From CBDDBX01 sp965225955 (GTDB lineage: Bacteria > Acidobacteriota > Aminicenantia > UBA2199), in NCBI GenBank assembly GCA_965225955.1, contig CBDDBX010000044.1, positions 123,855 to 187,854 on the forward strand: DNA of 64,000 bases, written 5' to 3'. Position 1 is the stretch's first letter. Every line of letters begins with the position of its first letter. The notes under the pieces were generated by a model. That model worked only from the letters and a program-made list of their open reading frames with translations, did not search any database and was not told the DNA's origin. This document shows, one piece after another, positions 53,813 through 61,662 of this stretch. Both the position numbers and the translations under genes were made by a program.

Positions 53813-55238
53813 GCTCTTTTGCCTCCTTCAGTAGTTTTTCATTACCTTCACGGATTTTTACACCAAAAGGTCCCTCTCTGAGCCCTTTCAGCTCTTCAAG
53901 GTTCTCTTCTTTCTCTTTCAGCATCTCTTCATTAGCACCAACCAGTTTTTCTGCAGCACTCAGTCCTGCAATACGGCCTTCCATCATAGCTGCTGAAGCC
54001 TCTTCAATACCAGCAATATCACCAGCAATATAGACGCCGGGGATTGTGGTTTCCATATTCTCGTTATATACACATATGTGGCCACCGAGTTCAGGAATAT
54101 ATGTCATTGCTGCACCTGCCTGGGCAAGAAGCTCAACCGATGGTGACAGACCAACTGCCAGACCGATTGTATCTACATCAAACTTCTTCTCAGTTCCGGG
54201 AATTTTGTTCCATTTATCATCAAGAGCAACTATCTCAGCACCTTCAACCCGTTCATTACCCCACACTTTTGATAGAGTATGAGAAGTATATACAGGAACA
54301 CCAAGTCTTTTAAGTTTTGCAGAGTGAACTACATAAGCCCCTACTCTCGGAAGCCCCTCACAGACACCTACAACTTCAACTCCTGCCTGCAGCAGCTGAT
54401 AAGCAACAATTACACCAATGTTGCCTGCTCCAACCATAAGAACTTTTTTACCTGGTACTATTCCATAAACGTTCATAAGAGTCTGAATTGCACCAGCACC
54501 ATAAACACCAGGTATATCATTACCAGGGAAAGGAATGATCTTTTCTGAAGCTCCGGTTGCCACCAGTATAGTTTTGGCTTTCACTCTACAGTATTTACCT
54601 TTCCTGACTACTCCCAGGACATTATCAGGGAAATACCCTACAACAGAAGATGAGGTCCATACATCTACACCTTTATCTTCAACTTCATCAATCAGTGTAT
54701 TGGCAATATCTATACCTCTGACACTGGCATAATGAGAACGACTTCCAAAAAATTTGTGAGTCTGCTTAATAAGCTGACCACCCATGAGAAAATTCTCTTC
54801 AATAATGAGTGATTTAACTCCGTAACGGGCAGCATATACAGCAGCTGATAAACCAGCCGGACCGCCACCAACTATTGCAAAGTCAGTTTCAATAACTTCA
54901 CCTTCTTCATAGTCAGGAAACTCATCATTTTCCACAACATTCAGCCCTTCAGCTGACTGCTTTCTAATTACCATTCCCTCTCTAACCGGTTCAATACAGG
55001 TTCTCACATTGGGAACGCCATCTACTTCCATTATACAGGAAGCACATTTACCGATTGCACAAAAAAGACCTCTTGGTCTCGCGAATTTAAAGCTGTCTGA
55101 AAGATCTGCAATACCAGCTGCATGCAAAGCAGCAGCAATTGGTTCTCCTTCAAAAGCCACAATATTTTCGCCTTCGTAATTAATCGTTACTTTCTTTTTA
55201 CGATTAAACTCCAGTACAGGATGCTTCTCCAGTCTCAT
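53799..55238 (-). CDS. FAD/NAD-binding alpha subunit with N-terminal [2Fe-2S] domain
   Basis: 479 residues from ATG 55238, which has GGAG 5 nt upstream; TTG 55253 would only add VGDK before it. Residues about 10-95 form a Fer2_4-type plant ferredoxin domain with Cys ligands in GLFCAIGKCASC and RTC. Two Rossmann motifs follow: FAIVGGGPAGLSAAVYAAR (FAD) and VLMVGAGNIGVIVAYQL (second nucleotide), with IAGDIAGIEEASAAMMEG. Alpha subunit of a heteromeric amino-acid dehydrogenase such as opine/proline/hydroxyproline type. First gene of the operon, divergent from the Lrp-like regulator at 55438. Confidence 0.9.
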   Translation of the reverse strand: MRLEKHPVLEFNRKKKVTINYEGENIVAFEGEPIAAALHAAGIADLSDSFKFARPRGLFCAIGKCASCIMEVDGVPNVRTCIEPVREGMVIRKQSAEGLNVVENDEFPDYEEGEVIETDFAIVGGGPAGLSAAVYAARYGVKSLIIEENFLMGGQLIKQTHKFFGSRSHYASVRGIDIANTLIDEVEDKGVDVWTSSSVVGYFPDNVLGVVRKGKYCRVKAKTILVATGASEKIIPFPGNDIPGVYGAGAIQTLMNVYGIVPGKKVLMVGAGNIGVIVAYQLLQAGVEVVGVCEGLPRVGAYVVHSAKLKRLGVPVYTSHTLSKVWGNERVEGAEIVALDDKWNKIPGTEKKFDVDTIGLAVGLSPSVELLAQAGAAMTYIPELGGHICVYNENMETTIPGVYIAGDIAGIEEASAAMMEGRIAGLSAAEKLVGANEEMLKEKEENLEELKGLREGPFGVKIREGNEKLLKEAKEHGLC

Positions 55239-55377
55239 CTTATCTCCTACCAAATTACATTTAGATATATATGAGTTTGTTTCATGATATACAGCTAAAC
55301 CAATCTTGTTCTATAGCACAGGGAAAAACAGCAGTCAAGGCAGATTCGAAATAAATCAAATTTTTTCCCATCAATGC

Positions 55378-55406
55378 TTGACAAAAATACTTTTTTTGAC
55401 TAATTT
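55378..55406 (+). promoter_or_regulatory. Promoter of the Lrp/AsnC-type regulator
   Basis: TTGACA (55378-55383), 17 bp, TAATTT (55401-55406); about 31 nt from the end of the -10 to the TTG start, with AAGGAG between. The 199-bp divergent gap probably also holds the dehydrogenase operon promoter. Confidence 0.6.
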
Positions 55407-55437
55407 ATAACAGGAAATCAAAAATAAGGAGCAACAA

Positions 55438-56418
55438 TTGAGTAATATCAATATAAAAATATCTGATAAGGACAAAGAACTCCTTTTTCACCTCAGTCTT
55501 AACGGAAGACTCAGCCAGACAGAGCTGTCATCCAAAATGGATATGAGTAAGCAGGCGGTATCATATCGCCTTAAAAGACTGGAGGATGTAGGCATAATTC
55601 AGAAGTACTATGCCATAACAAACATCTATAATCTGGGGCAGACCCACTACAGAGTATTCATAAAGCTGCAGAACATTACACCGGAGAAAGAAGCTGAACT
55701 AAACAAGTTCCTCATTAATCATCCATCTATATCATGGGTTCTGTATCTTGATGGCGACTACGACATCTTCTTTGTACTATGGTGCAGTAATATTATAGAG
55801 TTTGAAAAAATATATGACCAGATCATAGACAGGTTTGGTAAATACTTTATGCAGAAGAACTTCTCAATTGTTACAAGAATAGAGTATCTGCATTTCAGGT
55901 TCCTCAGACCAACTAACGAACAACCACCTTCACCTCTCATTTTTGGTGCAGGTTTTAAAAATGCTGTTATAGATGAAACCGATAGAAATTTACTCAATTA
56001 CCTGAACCGTAATTGCAGAATCACCGCAAACAGTCTTGCTGAAAAACTTGGATTGTCTACCAGAATGGTTAACAAGAGAATCAATGCTCTTATTCAGAAT
56101 AATATAATAATAGGCTTTAATATAAAGATGGATTTCTCACAGGCCGGCTACACGTATCAGAAAATTCTGCTACAATTGAATGTCACCTCGGATGAGAAAC
56201 TTGCAGAGCTCAAAAATCATCTCAGAAAAAACCCATCTGTTATATATCTTTTAAAAACAATAGGTCCTTACGATTTTGAATTTGAACTTATTACCAGAGA
56301 CCAGAGAGAGTGTTATGAAACTGTAAAAGATCTGCGATTTAAATTTGGAGATATAATCACGGGCTATGACATGGTTATAATGAAGAAAGAGCCAAAATAT
56401 GAGCACCTTCAGCTGTAA
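55438..56418 (+). CDS. Double-length Lrp/AsnC family regulator
   Basis: 326 residues, TTG start preceded by AAGGAG. Usual Lrp proteins are about 150 residues; here two complete units are in tandem. Unit one: helix-turn-helix about 8-60 (NGRLSQTELSSKMDMSKQAVSYRLKRLEDVGII) and RAM-like effector domain about 70-150. Unit two: helix-turn-helix about 178-230 (NCRITANSLAEKLGLSTRMVNKRINALIQNNII) and RAM domain about 240-320. Such tandem forms occur in archaea and some bacteria. It lies divergent from the amino-acid dehydrogenase operon, so it likely senses the amino acid and controls that operon; this is inference from position. Confidence 0.9.
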   Translation: MSNINIKISDKDKELLFHLSLNGRLSQTELSSKMDMSKQAVSYRLKRLEDVGIIQKYYAITNIYNLGQTHYRVFIKLQNITPEKEAELNKFLINHPSISWVLYLDGDYDIFFVLWCSNIIEFEKIYDQIIDRFGKYFMQKNFSIVTRIEYLHFRFLRPTNEQPPSPLIFGAGFKNAVIDETDRNLLNYLNRNCRITANSLAEKLGLSTRMVNKRINALIQNNIIIGFNIKMDFSQAGYTYQKILLQLNVTSDEKLAELKNHLRKNPSVIYLLKTIGPYDFEFELITRDQRECYETVKDLRFKFGDIITGYDMVIMKKEPKYEHLQL

Positions 56419-56472
56419 TTTTTACTCCTGAGCATAATTGACAACCTTTGATTCGGAAGATATATTATTTCC

Positions 56473-57132
56473 ATGAACAATACTGCAGAAGCAATCAATA
56501 CAGTATCTTCCCGTCTGGAAAACTTTGATTTTGAAAATGGGATGAAATTTACAGCTCTTTTAAGTGAGATAAGAGCCACAATAAAACAGCTGGAAACAGA
56601 TGCAATTAAAGCTGCAAATTCCAGACTTACAAACAAGGAAAAACTTGCAGCAGAAGATGCCCATATTTTTTTCAGATCTCAGGAAAGGATGTCAAATGTA
56701 AAACTTATTCTGCAGTACCTTGTTGCTTTTGTAGAAAAAGTCCCGATGAAATCTGATCTTAAAGATGATATTGCCAACCCTTTTAAACAGTTTAAAAGTT
56801 TTATTGACTACAATGTAGAACTTCTTACAGCTAAGGATGTAGTAAGTGCTGCCATCGAACTTGATAAAAAACTGGGATTAATAAACGACACCAACATCTG
56901 GTACTATAAAGGCAGAATAGTTCAGACTCACAAAAAACTGAAACGGGTGCTTATTGAGTGCAGAGAACCTCTTACAGATGACTATATAAATTTATTTGAA
57001 GTAGCCAGGGATCTCAGTATATTCTGGTTCTCTTTCAGAAATCAGCAGCTTGATAAAATAAGACAAACCGATATTTTTATATATCTTTTGAGTACATATC
57101 TTATAAAAGCTCTTAAATCTTCTAGTTTATAA
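56473..57132 (+). CDS. Protein of unknown function, all-helical
   Basis: 219 residues, cytosolic (no signal peptide or membrane segment). Strongly helical, with Leu/Lys/Glu heptad-like stretches (e.g. MKFTALLSEIRATIKQLETD, LVAFVEKVPMKSDLKDD, IDYNVELLTAKDVVSAAIELDKKL). No motif I recognise. GGAAG lies upstream of ATG at an unfavourable distance. Its stop lies 11 nt inside the convergent recO gene. It follows the Lrp-like regulator by 54 nt and may share its transcript. Confidence 0.7.
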   Translation: MNNTAEAINTVSSRLENFDFENGMKFTALLSEIRATIKQLETDAIKAANSRLTNKEKLAAEDAHIFFRSQERMSNVKLILQYLVAFVEKVPMKSDLKDDIANPFKQFKSFIDYNVELLTAKDVVSAAIELDKKLGLINDTNIWYYKGRIVQTHKKLKRVLIECREPLTDDYINLFEVARDLSIFWFSFRNQQLDKIRQTDIFIYLLSTYLIKALKSSSL

Positions 57133-57856
57133 AAGGGATACAGTAAACAGATTTAAGGTTTACCTCACCGTGAACTTCAATTTTCCTGATCATCTTTCTT
57201 ACAAATCCTTCATAACCAGGGTCAGATAAATCCCCAATATATTTGGGCCCTCTCTTTTCAGACCATTTTATAAACTCAAGCTCATCCCGGGAAACCTGAA
57301 CATTCTCATCGGATCTGCAATTATTACAAAGCAATCCCCTGAAGTCGTCTCTCAGCCAGACAACCTCTCCGGGCCTGTCCCCACAATTTGAGCATGAGTA
57401 AGGGCTGAACATCAACCCCTCAATTCGCAGAATCCACACCAGGAAATAGGCAAGAGCTCCATACAGGTTCCCTCCTTCACTAACATATTCCAGAATAGCT
57501 TTAATCAATCTGAAAATACGATTATCAGAGTCCCCGGCAGGTACAAGTTTGAGAAGAATTTCTGCCATAAGATAGAAAATAAATATATTCTCCGTAGCTG
57601 AAACTGTTGAGAAAAAGCTTTTTACAATATCACCACTTGAAATAGTTACAAGATTACGGTTCTCTTTCCAGTTGTATCTAAAATCTCCAAAGGTAAAAAG
57701 TTCAAGAACTGAACCAAAACGATTTACAGATTTACAGGCTCCCGGAGCAACTCCTCTCATCAAACCCGATCTCTCTGTAAGAATAGTTACAAGTTTATCC
57801 TGCTCATTTATGATTTCACTGCCCAGCACAAAGCCTTTTACTGAAGCAACAGGCAT
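57122..57856 (-). CDS. recO: DNA repair protein RecO
   Basis: 244 residues. N-terminal OB-fold (about 1-80; VKGFVLGSEIINEQDKLVTILTE) and a helical C-terminal domain with a zinc-type CxxC...CxxC (CSNCGD and CNNC). Length and order are normal for RecO, which anneals DNA and with RecR loads RecA; recR is also in this window (39467). It follows mgtE by 9 nt on the same strand. Confidence 0.92.
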   Translation of the reverse strand: MPVASVKGFVLGSEIINEQDKLVTILTERSGLMRGVAPGACKSVNRFGSVLELFTFGDFRYNWKENRNLVTISSGDIVKSFFSTVSATENIFIFYLMAEILLKLVPAGDSDNRIFRLIKAILEYVSEGGNLYGALAYFLVWILRIEGLMFSPYSCSNCGDRPGEVVWLRDDFRGLLCNNCRSDENVQVSRDELEFIKWSEKRGPKYIGDLSDPGYEGFVRKMIRKIEVHGEVNLKSVYCIPFIN

Positions 57857-57865
57857 GGCATCTGT

Positions 57866-59230
57866 TTACGCAACCATAAAGATCGTTGCAAGCCCGAGAA
57901 AAGAGAGTAGTCCCAGAACATCAGTAAGCATGGTTACAATCATACCTGATGCAAGAGCCGGGTCAAGCTTAAGCTTCTTCATAACCAGAGGTATAAGCAT
58001 ACCTACCAGAGCTGCCATGAAAAGATTAAAAATTATTGTACCACCAAAAATTGCACCAAGAGTTATATTATCAAAGGCCAGCCAGGAGGTTCCTATAGCT
58101 ATTAAACCAATGGCAATACCGCTAAGGGTGCTGGCAAGCAACTCTTTGAAAAGCAGCTTCTTTGATCTGTGCCACTCCATACCGCCAATAACAATTTCCC
58201 TCACCATAATAGCAACGGTCTGATTACCAACAACTCCGCCAATAGCAGGTACAATGTGCATCAGAACAGCAAGAGCAATTATCTCTTTAATAGTCGAAGT
58301 AAAAAAGTAAGCAACAAAAGCCGAAAGAGAAGTTGTACAGAAACTTATAAAAAGCCACGGGAATTTCTTCTTTAAAGATTTCCCTATTCCAAGATCAAGG
58401 CTGTAATCCTGGTCAACCCCCGCAAGTTTATATATATCTTCAGTAGCTTCGTTCTGTATAATATCGATAATATCATCAACTGTAACTACACCAACCAGCT
58501 TGTCCAGTTCATCCACAACCGGCACTGCAAGCAGATTGTAATTAGCAACAACTGCCGCAACCTCTTCCTGGTCAGTAAAAACATCTACTTTGTATACATC
58601 ATAGTTCATTATCTCTTTAAGCTTTATTCGGGGATTAACAAGAATAAGCTGCTTAAGAGAGACAACGCCTTTGAGTCTTTCTTCTTCATCTATAACATAC
58701 AGATAAAAAGGAACATCAACATCCTCATTCGCAAGCTGAATTGCAGAGATTGCATCCCCTGCGGATGTGGTTTCATCCAGAGCCAGAAAATCAGAGGACA
58801 TTACACGGCCTGCAGACTCTTCAGGGTATGCAAGCTGTTCCTGAATCTCTTCAGAATCTTCCCGGTTAATCTTTTTGAGGAGCTCTATCTGCACCTCTTC
58901 CTCGAACATGGAAATGAGTGATGCCGCATCATCTGAGGAGAGCTCTTCAAGAATCTCAACAATTTTACTGGTATCAAGTTCAGAAAGGAGTTCTACCGCT
59001 ATTTCCGGTTTAATTTCACTCACAATCTCCCCTATTTGGGAAGTATCCATGGACCGGTCATAGAGTAGTTTAATTACAAGCTGCCTTTCATGAGGATTAA
59101 GGTTCTCTATAAGAGAAGCTACATCCGCATAGTGGAGCTTTATTAGAGCATTCCATAAATGCCCCATGGCTCTCAGTTTAATAAACTGTTTAGTAATTCT
59201 TAACAACTTTTCCAGTGCAGCTTCTTTCAT
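57866..59230 (-). CDS. mgtE: Magnesium transporter MgtE
   Basis: 454 residues: N-terminal MgtE_N helical domain (about 30-140), two CBS domains (about 145-265; YLYVIDEEERLKGVVSLKQL, VVDELDKLVGVVTVDDIIDI), a connecting plug helix and five membrane helices (about 290-450) with the pore PAIGGVVGNQTVAIMVRE. All parts are there. It imports Mg2+ and is gated by cytosolic Mg2+ through the N/CBS domains. Its upstream gap (59231-59623) contains a structured region with no M-box consensus. Confidence 0.96.
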   Translation of the reverse strand: MKEAALEKLLRITKQFIKLRAMGHLWNALIKLHYADVASLIENLNPHERQLVIKLLYDRSMDTSQIGEIVSEIKPEIAVELLSELDTSKIVEILEELSSDDAASLISMFEEEVQIELLKKINREDSEEIQEQLAYPEESAGRVMSSDFLALDETTSAGDAISAIQLANEDVDVPFYLYVIDEEERLKGVVSLKQLILVNPRIKLKEIMNYDVYKVDVFTDQEEVAAVVANYNLLAVPVVDELDKLVGVVTVDDIIDIIQNEATEDIYKLAGVDQDYSLDLGIGKSLKKKFPWLFISFCTTSLSAFVAYFFTSTIKEIIALAVLMHIVPAIGGVVGNQTVAIMVREIVIGGMEWHRSKKLLFKELLASTLSGIAIGLIAIGTSWLAFDNITLGAIFGGTIIFNLFMAALVGMLIPLVMKKLKLDPALASGMIVTMLTDVLGLLSFLGLATIFMVA

Positions 59231-59285
59231 GGCTGTAATTTATCATAAAGAGTTGTAAACATCAATAATCAAAGCAAGTCGTGAA

Positions 59286-59550
59286 TGGCACTGGCTTAAG
59301 CTTTTTAGTACAATCAAATGTTATTCTAAATGTTACAGGACTTTTTAGTACCACCCCGTCAGCTACACTGTTTCGCTAAAGCTCACAGTTTGCTGCCCCC
59401 CTCCTTGATTTTTGATGTTTTACGAACTTTGAGTTTTCCACCCAATCTTTAAATAAAGTGATTCGCCATTACAGTTAGGTGTGGAAAGGAGGGGATTTCT
59501 GCTATTCAATGATAATTTGTGCATCTACTTCGTCATGTAAACCAGTGCCA
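59286..59550. repeat. MITE- or IS-remnant-like element with inverted ends
   Basis: The ends 59286-59298 and 59538-59550 are inverted copies (13 bp, one mismatch; core TGGCACTGG/CCAGTGCCA). Inside are a second perfect 9-bp inverted pair CCCCTCCTT (59398-59406) and AAGGAGGGG (59486-59494), and an 11-bp direct repeat CTTTTTAGTAC at 59301 and 59341, exactly 40 bp apart. No ORF of note and no target duplication seen. It fills most of the otherwise gene-free 393-bp gap between mgtE and the tRNAs. Confidence 0.45.
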
Positions 59551-59623
59551 CAGTCATTTTTAGTCAGTGAGAAAACGCCATAGCTTTAGCAAATAATGGT
59601 TCTTTGTGAAAGTTGGGAATGGA

Positions 59624-59699
59624 TGGTGAGTCGTGCTGGGCTCGAACCAGCGACAGTCGCCTTAAAAGGGCGATGCTCTGCCAACTGAGCTAACGACCC
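59624..59699 (-). tRNA. tRNA-Lys (anticodon TTT), copy 1
   Basis: 76 nt including an encoded CCA. Acceptor GGGTCGT/ACGACTC with one G-U pair, anticodon stem TCGCC/GGCGA with loop CTTTTAA (TTT), T arm GCTGG-TTCGAGC-CCAGC. Identical in sequence to the copy at 59945. Confidence 0.97.
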
Positions 59700-59715
59700 A
59701 CCCATTAAAAAGATT

Positions 59716-59787
59716 CAGCCCGTAGGAGAATCGAACTCCTCTTGCAGGGTTGAAAACCCTGTGTCCTAACCGATAGACGAACGGGCC
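59716..59787 (-). tRNA. tRNA-Glu (anticodon TTC), copy 1
   Basis: 72 nt with discriminator G and no encoded CCA (next bases AAT). Anticodon stem CAGGG/CCCTG with loop TTTTCAA (TTC); T arm AGGAG-TTCGATT-CTCCT. The mature body is identical to the copy at 59855. Confidence 0.97.
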
Positions 59788-59854
59788 ATACTAAAAGGTT
59801 ATAACATGAATCTTTTGGAATTCAAAAGTGATTATTTTTTTTACATCTGCTTAA

Positions 59855-59929
59855 TGGCAGCCCGTAGGAGAATCGAACTCCTCTTGCAGGGTTGAAAACC
59901 CTGTGTCCTAACCGATAGACGAACGGGCC
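59855..59929 (-). tRNA. tRNA-Glu (anticodon TTC), copy 2
   Basis: 75 nt; same body as copy 1 but with CCA encoded after discriminator G. Confidence 0.97.
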
Positions 59930-59944
59930 GTCATAGAAGCAAGA

Positions 59945-60020
59945 TGGTGAGTCGTGCTGGGCTCGAACCAGCGACAGTCGCCTTAAAAGGGCGATGCTCT
60001 GCCAACTGAGCTAACGACCC
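59945..60020 (-). tRNA. tRNA-Lys (anticodon TTT), copy 2
   Basis: 76 nt with encoded CCA, identical to copy 1. First tRNA of the minus-strand cluster Lys-Glu-Glu-Lys. Confidence 0.97.
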
Positions 60021-60037
60021 ACTCGCTTACGGGGGAT

Positions 60038-60066
60038 AATTTAACACAGTTCACATACTGTGTCAA
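60038..60066 (-). promoter_or_regulatory. Promoter of the tRNA cluster with an operator-like palindrome
   Basis: Minus strand TTGACA (60066-60061), 17 bp, TAAATT (60043-60038), about 18 nt before tRNA-Lys copy 2. The spacer and part of the -35 are one 20-bp palindrome ACACAGT-N6-ACTGTGT (60044-60063), which could be a repressor site or coincidence. Confidence 0.75.
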
Positions 60067-60105
60067 CAAGTTTTTTATTTTTTTCGTGCTTTGCTATTAT
60101 GTCAT

Positions 60106-60134
60106 TTGACGCCGTAATTCCTTTACACTATAAT
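60106..60134 (+). promoter_or_regulatory. Promoter of the propeller lipoprotein-murB unit (near-leaderless)
   Basis: TTGACG (60106-60111), exactly 17 bp, perfect TATAAT (60129-60134). The expected start point near 60140-60142 is only 3-5 nt before the ATG at 60145, implying an almost leaderless mRNA. Confidence 0.8.
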
Positions 60135-60144
60135 TGGTAAGCAT

Positions 60145-61656
60145 ATGAAACTGTTGACAATATTGATATTATATTTATTATTTTTCGTTGGGTGCAGTAG
60201 CTCAAAAATTCCGGAAATTACAAGTAAACTGCGTACTATCCCTGTGGCAATAACTAAACCGGATAACCCTATAATGTCTGCAATAAGCTATAAAGATTCA
60301 ATGGTTATAGCTTACAGATCAGGTAAAATTGTCAGAATTAAAACTGAAACCGGTTTTGAAAACCGACAGTATCAATTCAGGCATAAGCTCGATTCTCTTG
60401 TTACATGGAACAATCAATATATGATATTCAGTAACGAATCAGGTGAACTATATGGTTTCGATATGAATAATATGAGGCAGTTCACAATTCCATCTGAAGC
60501 AAACAGCTCATCTGTAAGACTTACCTCATCCCACCTGATAACAACCTCTGCAGAGAAAATAACAGTTATACCTATATTACGTTTTGATAAACAGACCACA
60601 ATCCCTCTTATGGAGGATGAAATACTCAGAGGAGCACATATCTGTGACCATCAACTACTTATTCTTACAACCCACAGACTACTGTTTGTTAATGCCAGAC
60701 CTGGCAGAATTCAGGCTATCGATTTAAAAGATAAAGCTTCATCAGATTTCACATGGTGGGCAGGAAGTATCTATTATGGAACAATGGACAATCAACTCCT
60801 GAGACTGGATACTGCAAAAAACAAAGTCCGCTGGAAATACCGCCTCTCCTCACCTTTAAGATCAGCTCCGGTTTTCCACTCAAAAGTTCTGACTATAATT
60901 CCTGAAGACAACAATATATACACTATAAATACAAGAGGTTCACTGGTTCAGTGGCATAAACTTTCAGGTAAACCCTACTTCCAGCCAGTTAAAATGGCAG
61001 AAAACATATGCATAATAACCGATGGCCCTCCAGCTTACCCAACCTGCACTTTTTATAACCCTGATACAGGTAGTATGGTGAAAGAAAAGTTTGCCAGAAG
61101 AATAGTTTCCCAGCCCCAGTACGCAATGAACGAACTCTACATGGTGTTCGAGCAGAGTACTGAAGATGAAGAGAAGGAAGCTGCCGGTAAAGAGAAAACC
61201 GAAAAGAAACCAGTTGAAGAAGAGAAAGAGCTATCATCCGCAGAACTCAGGAAAACTCTGGAATCTTCCTTTAAAGAACCAGACATGCTCACTTCTCTGG
61301 AAAAGATAGGTAACCGTTTTGATATTGAACTGATAGCAGATCCTGAGCATGTTAAACTTGCCGGAAGATCAGTAAACTACAAGGTTATTCCCGTTAATTT
61401 CATTAAGCCTTATATTGAAATTACAATTATGAATCAGGCAGAGAAGAAAGTGTTCTCAACTTTTTTTGCTCCAGGTAAAGCGACTCATTTCACATGGGTT
61501 CCTGACGAGCCAGGTGATTACTTTATAAAAGCTGTTATAAATTCAGAGAACAGGAATGAAATTACACTTAAATATCCTGTAAAAATCTTCAATGCAGCCA
61601 ATATAATTAAAAGTTATTACCGATACATACAGAATAACTCAACGAGAATGGAATAA
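60145..61656 (+). CDS. Lipoprotein with PQQ-like beta-propeller
   Basis: 503 residues. Lipobox FFVGC with Cys16. Residues about 35-335 are beta-propeller-like repeats of the PQQ/BamB kind (SGKIVRIKTETGF, SGELYGFDM, DNQLLRLDTAKNKVRWKYRL, DNNIYTINTRGSLVQW). A Lys/Glu-rich linker follows (about 338-372, EEKEAAGKEKTEKKP), then a C-terminal Ig-like beta sandwich (about 395-490). Probably an outer-membrane- or inner-membrane-anchored periplasmic protein; a BamB-like scaffold role is possible but unproven. The ATG has only a weak GGTAA upstream, and a perfect promoter ends 10 nt before it. murB follows after 6 nt. Confidence 0.78.
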   Translation: MKLLTILILYLLFFVGCSSSKIPEITSKLRTIPVAITKPDNPIMSAISYKDSMVIAYRSGKIVRIKTETGFENRQYQFRHKLDSLVTWNNQYMIFSNESGELYGFDMNNMRQFTIPSEANSSSVRLTSSHLITTSAEKITVIPILRFDKQTTIPLMEDEILRGAHICDHQLLILTTHRLLFVNARPGRIQAIDLKDKASSDFTWWAGSIYYGTMDNQLLRLDTAKNKVRWKYRLSSPLRSAPVFHSKVLTIIPEDNNIYTINTRGSLVQWHKLSGKPYFQPVKMAENICIITDGPPAYPTCTFYNPDTGSMVKEKFARRIVSQPQYAMNELYMVFEQSTEDEEKEAAGKEKTEKKPVEEEKELSSAELRKTLESSFKEPDMLTSLEKIGNRFDIELIADPEHVKLAGRSVNYKVIPVNFIKPYIEITIMNQAEKKVFSTFFAPGKATHFTWVPDEPGDYFIKAVINSENRNEITLKYPVKIFNAANIIKSYYRYIQNNSTRME

Positions 61657-61662
61657 ATAAAA

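Noticed and set aside
59231..59623. M-box Mg2+ riboswitch upstream of mgtE
   Set aside because: The gap is long and structured, but I could not find the conserved M-box GGTGAGGCTCCT-type core on the minus strand.
59624..60020. Repeat array resembling CRISPR
   Set aside because: The repeated units are full tRNA genes with cloverleaf folds, not short repeats with spacers. No CRISPR-like array was seen anywhere in the window.
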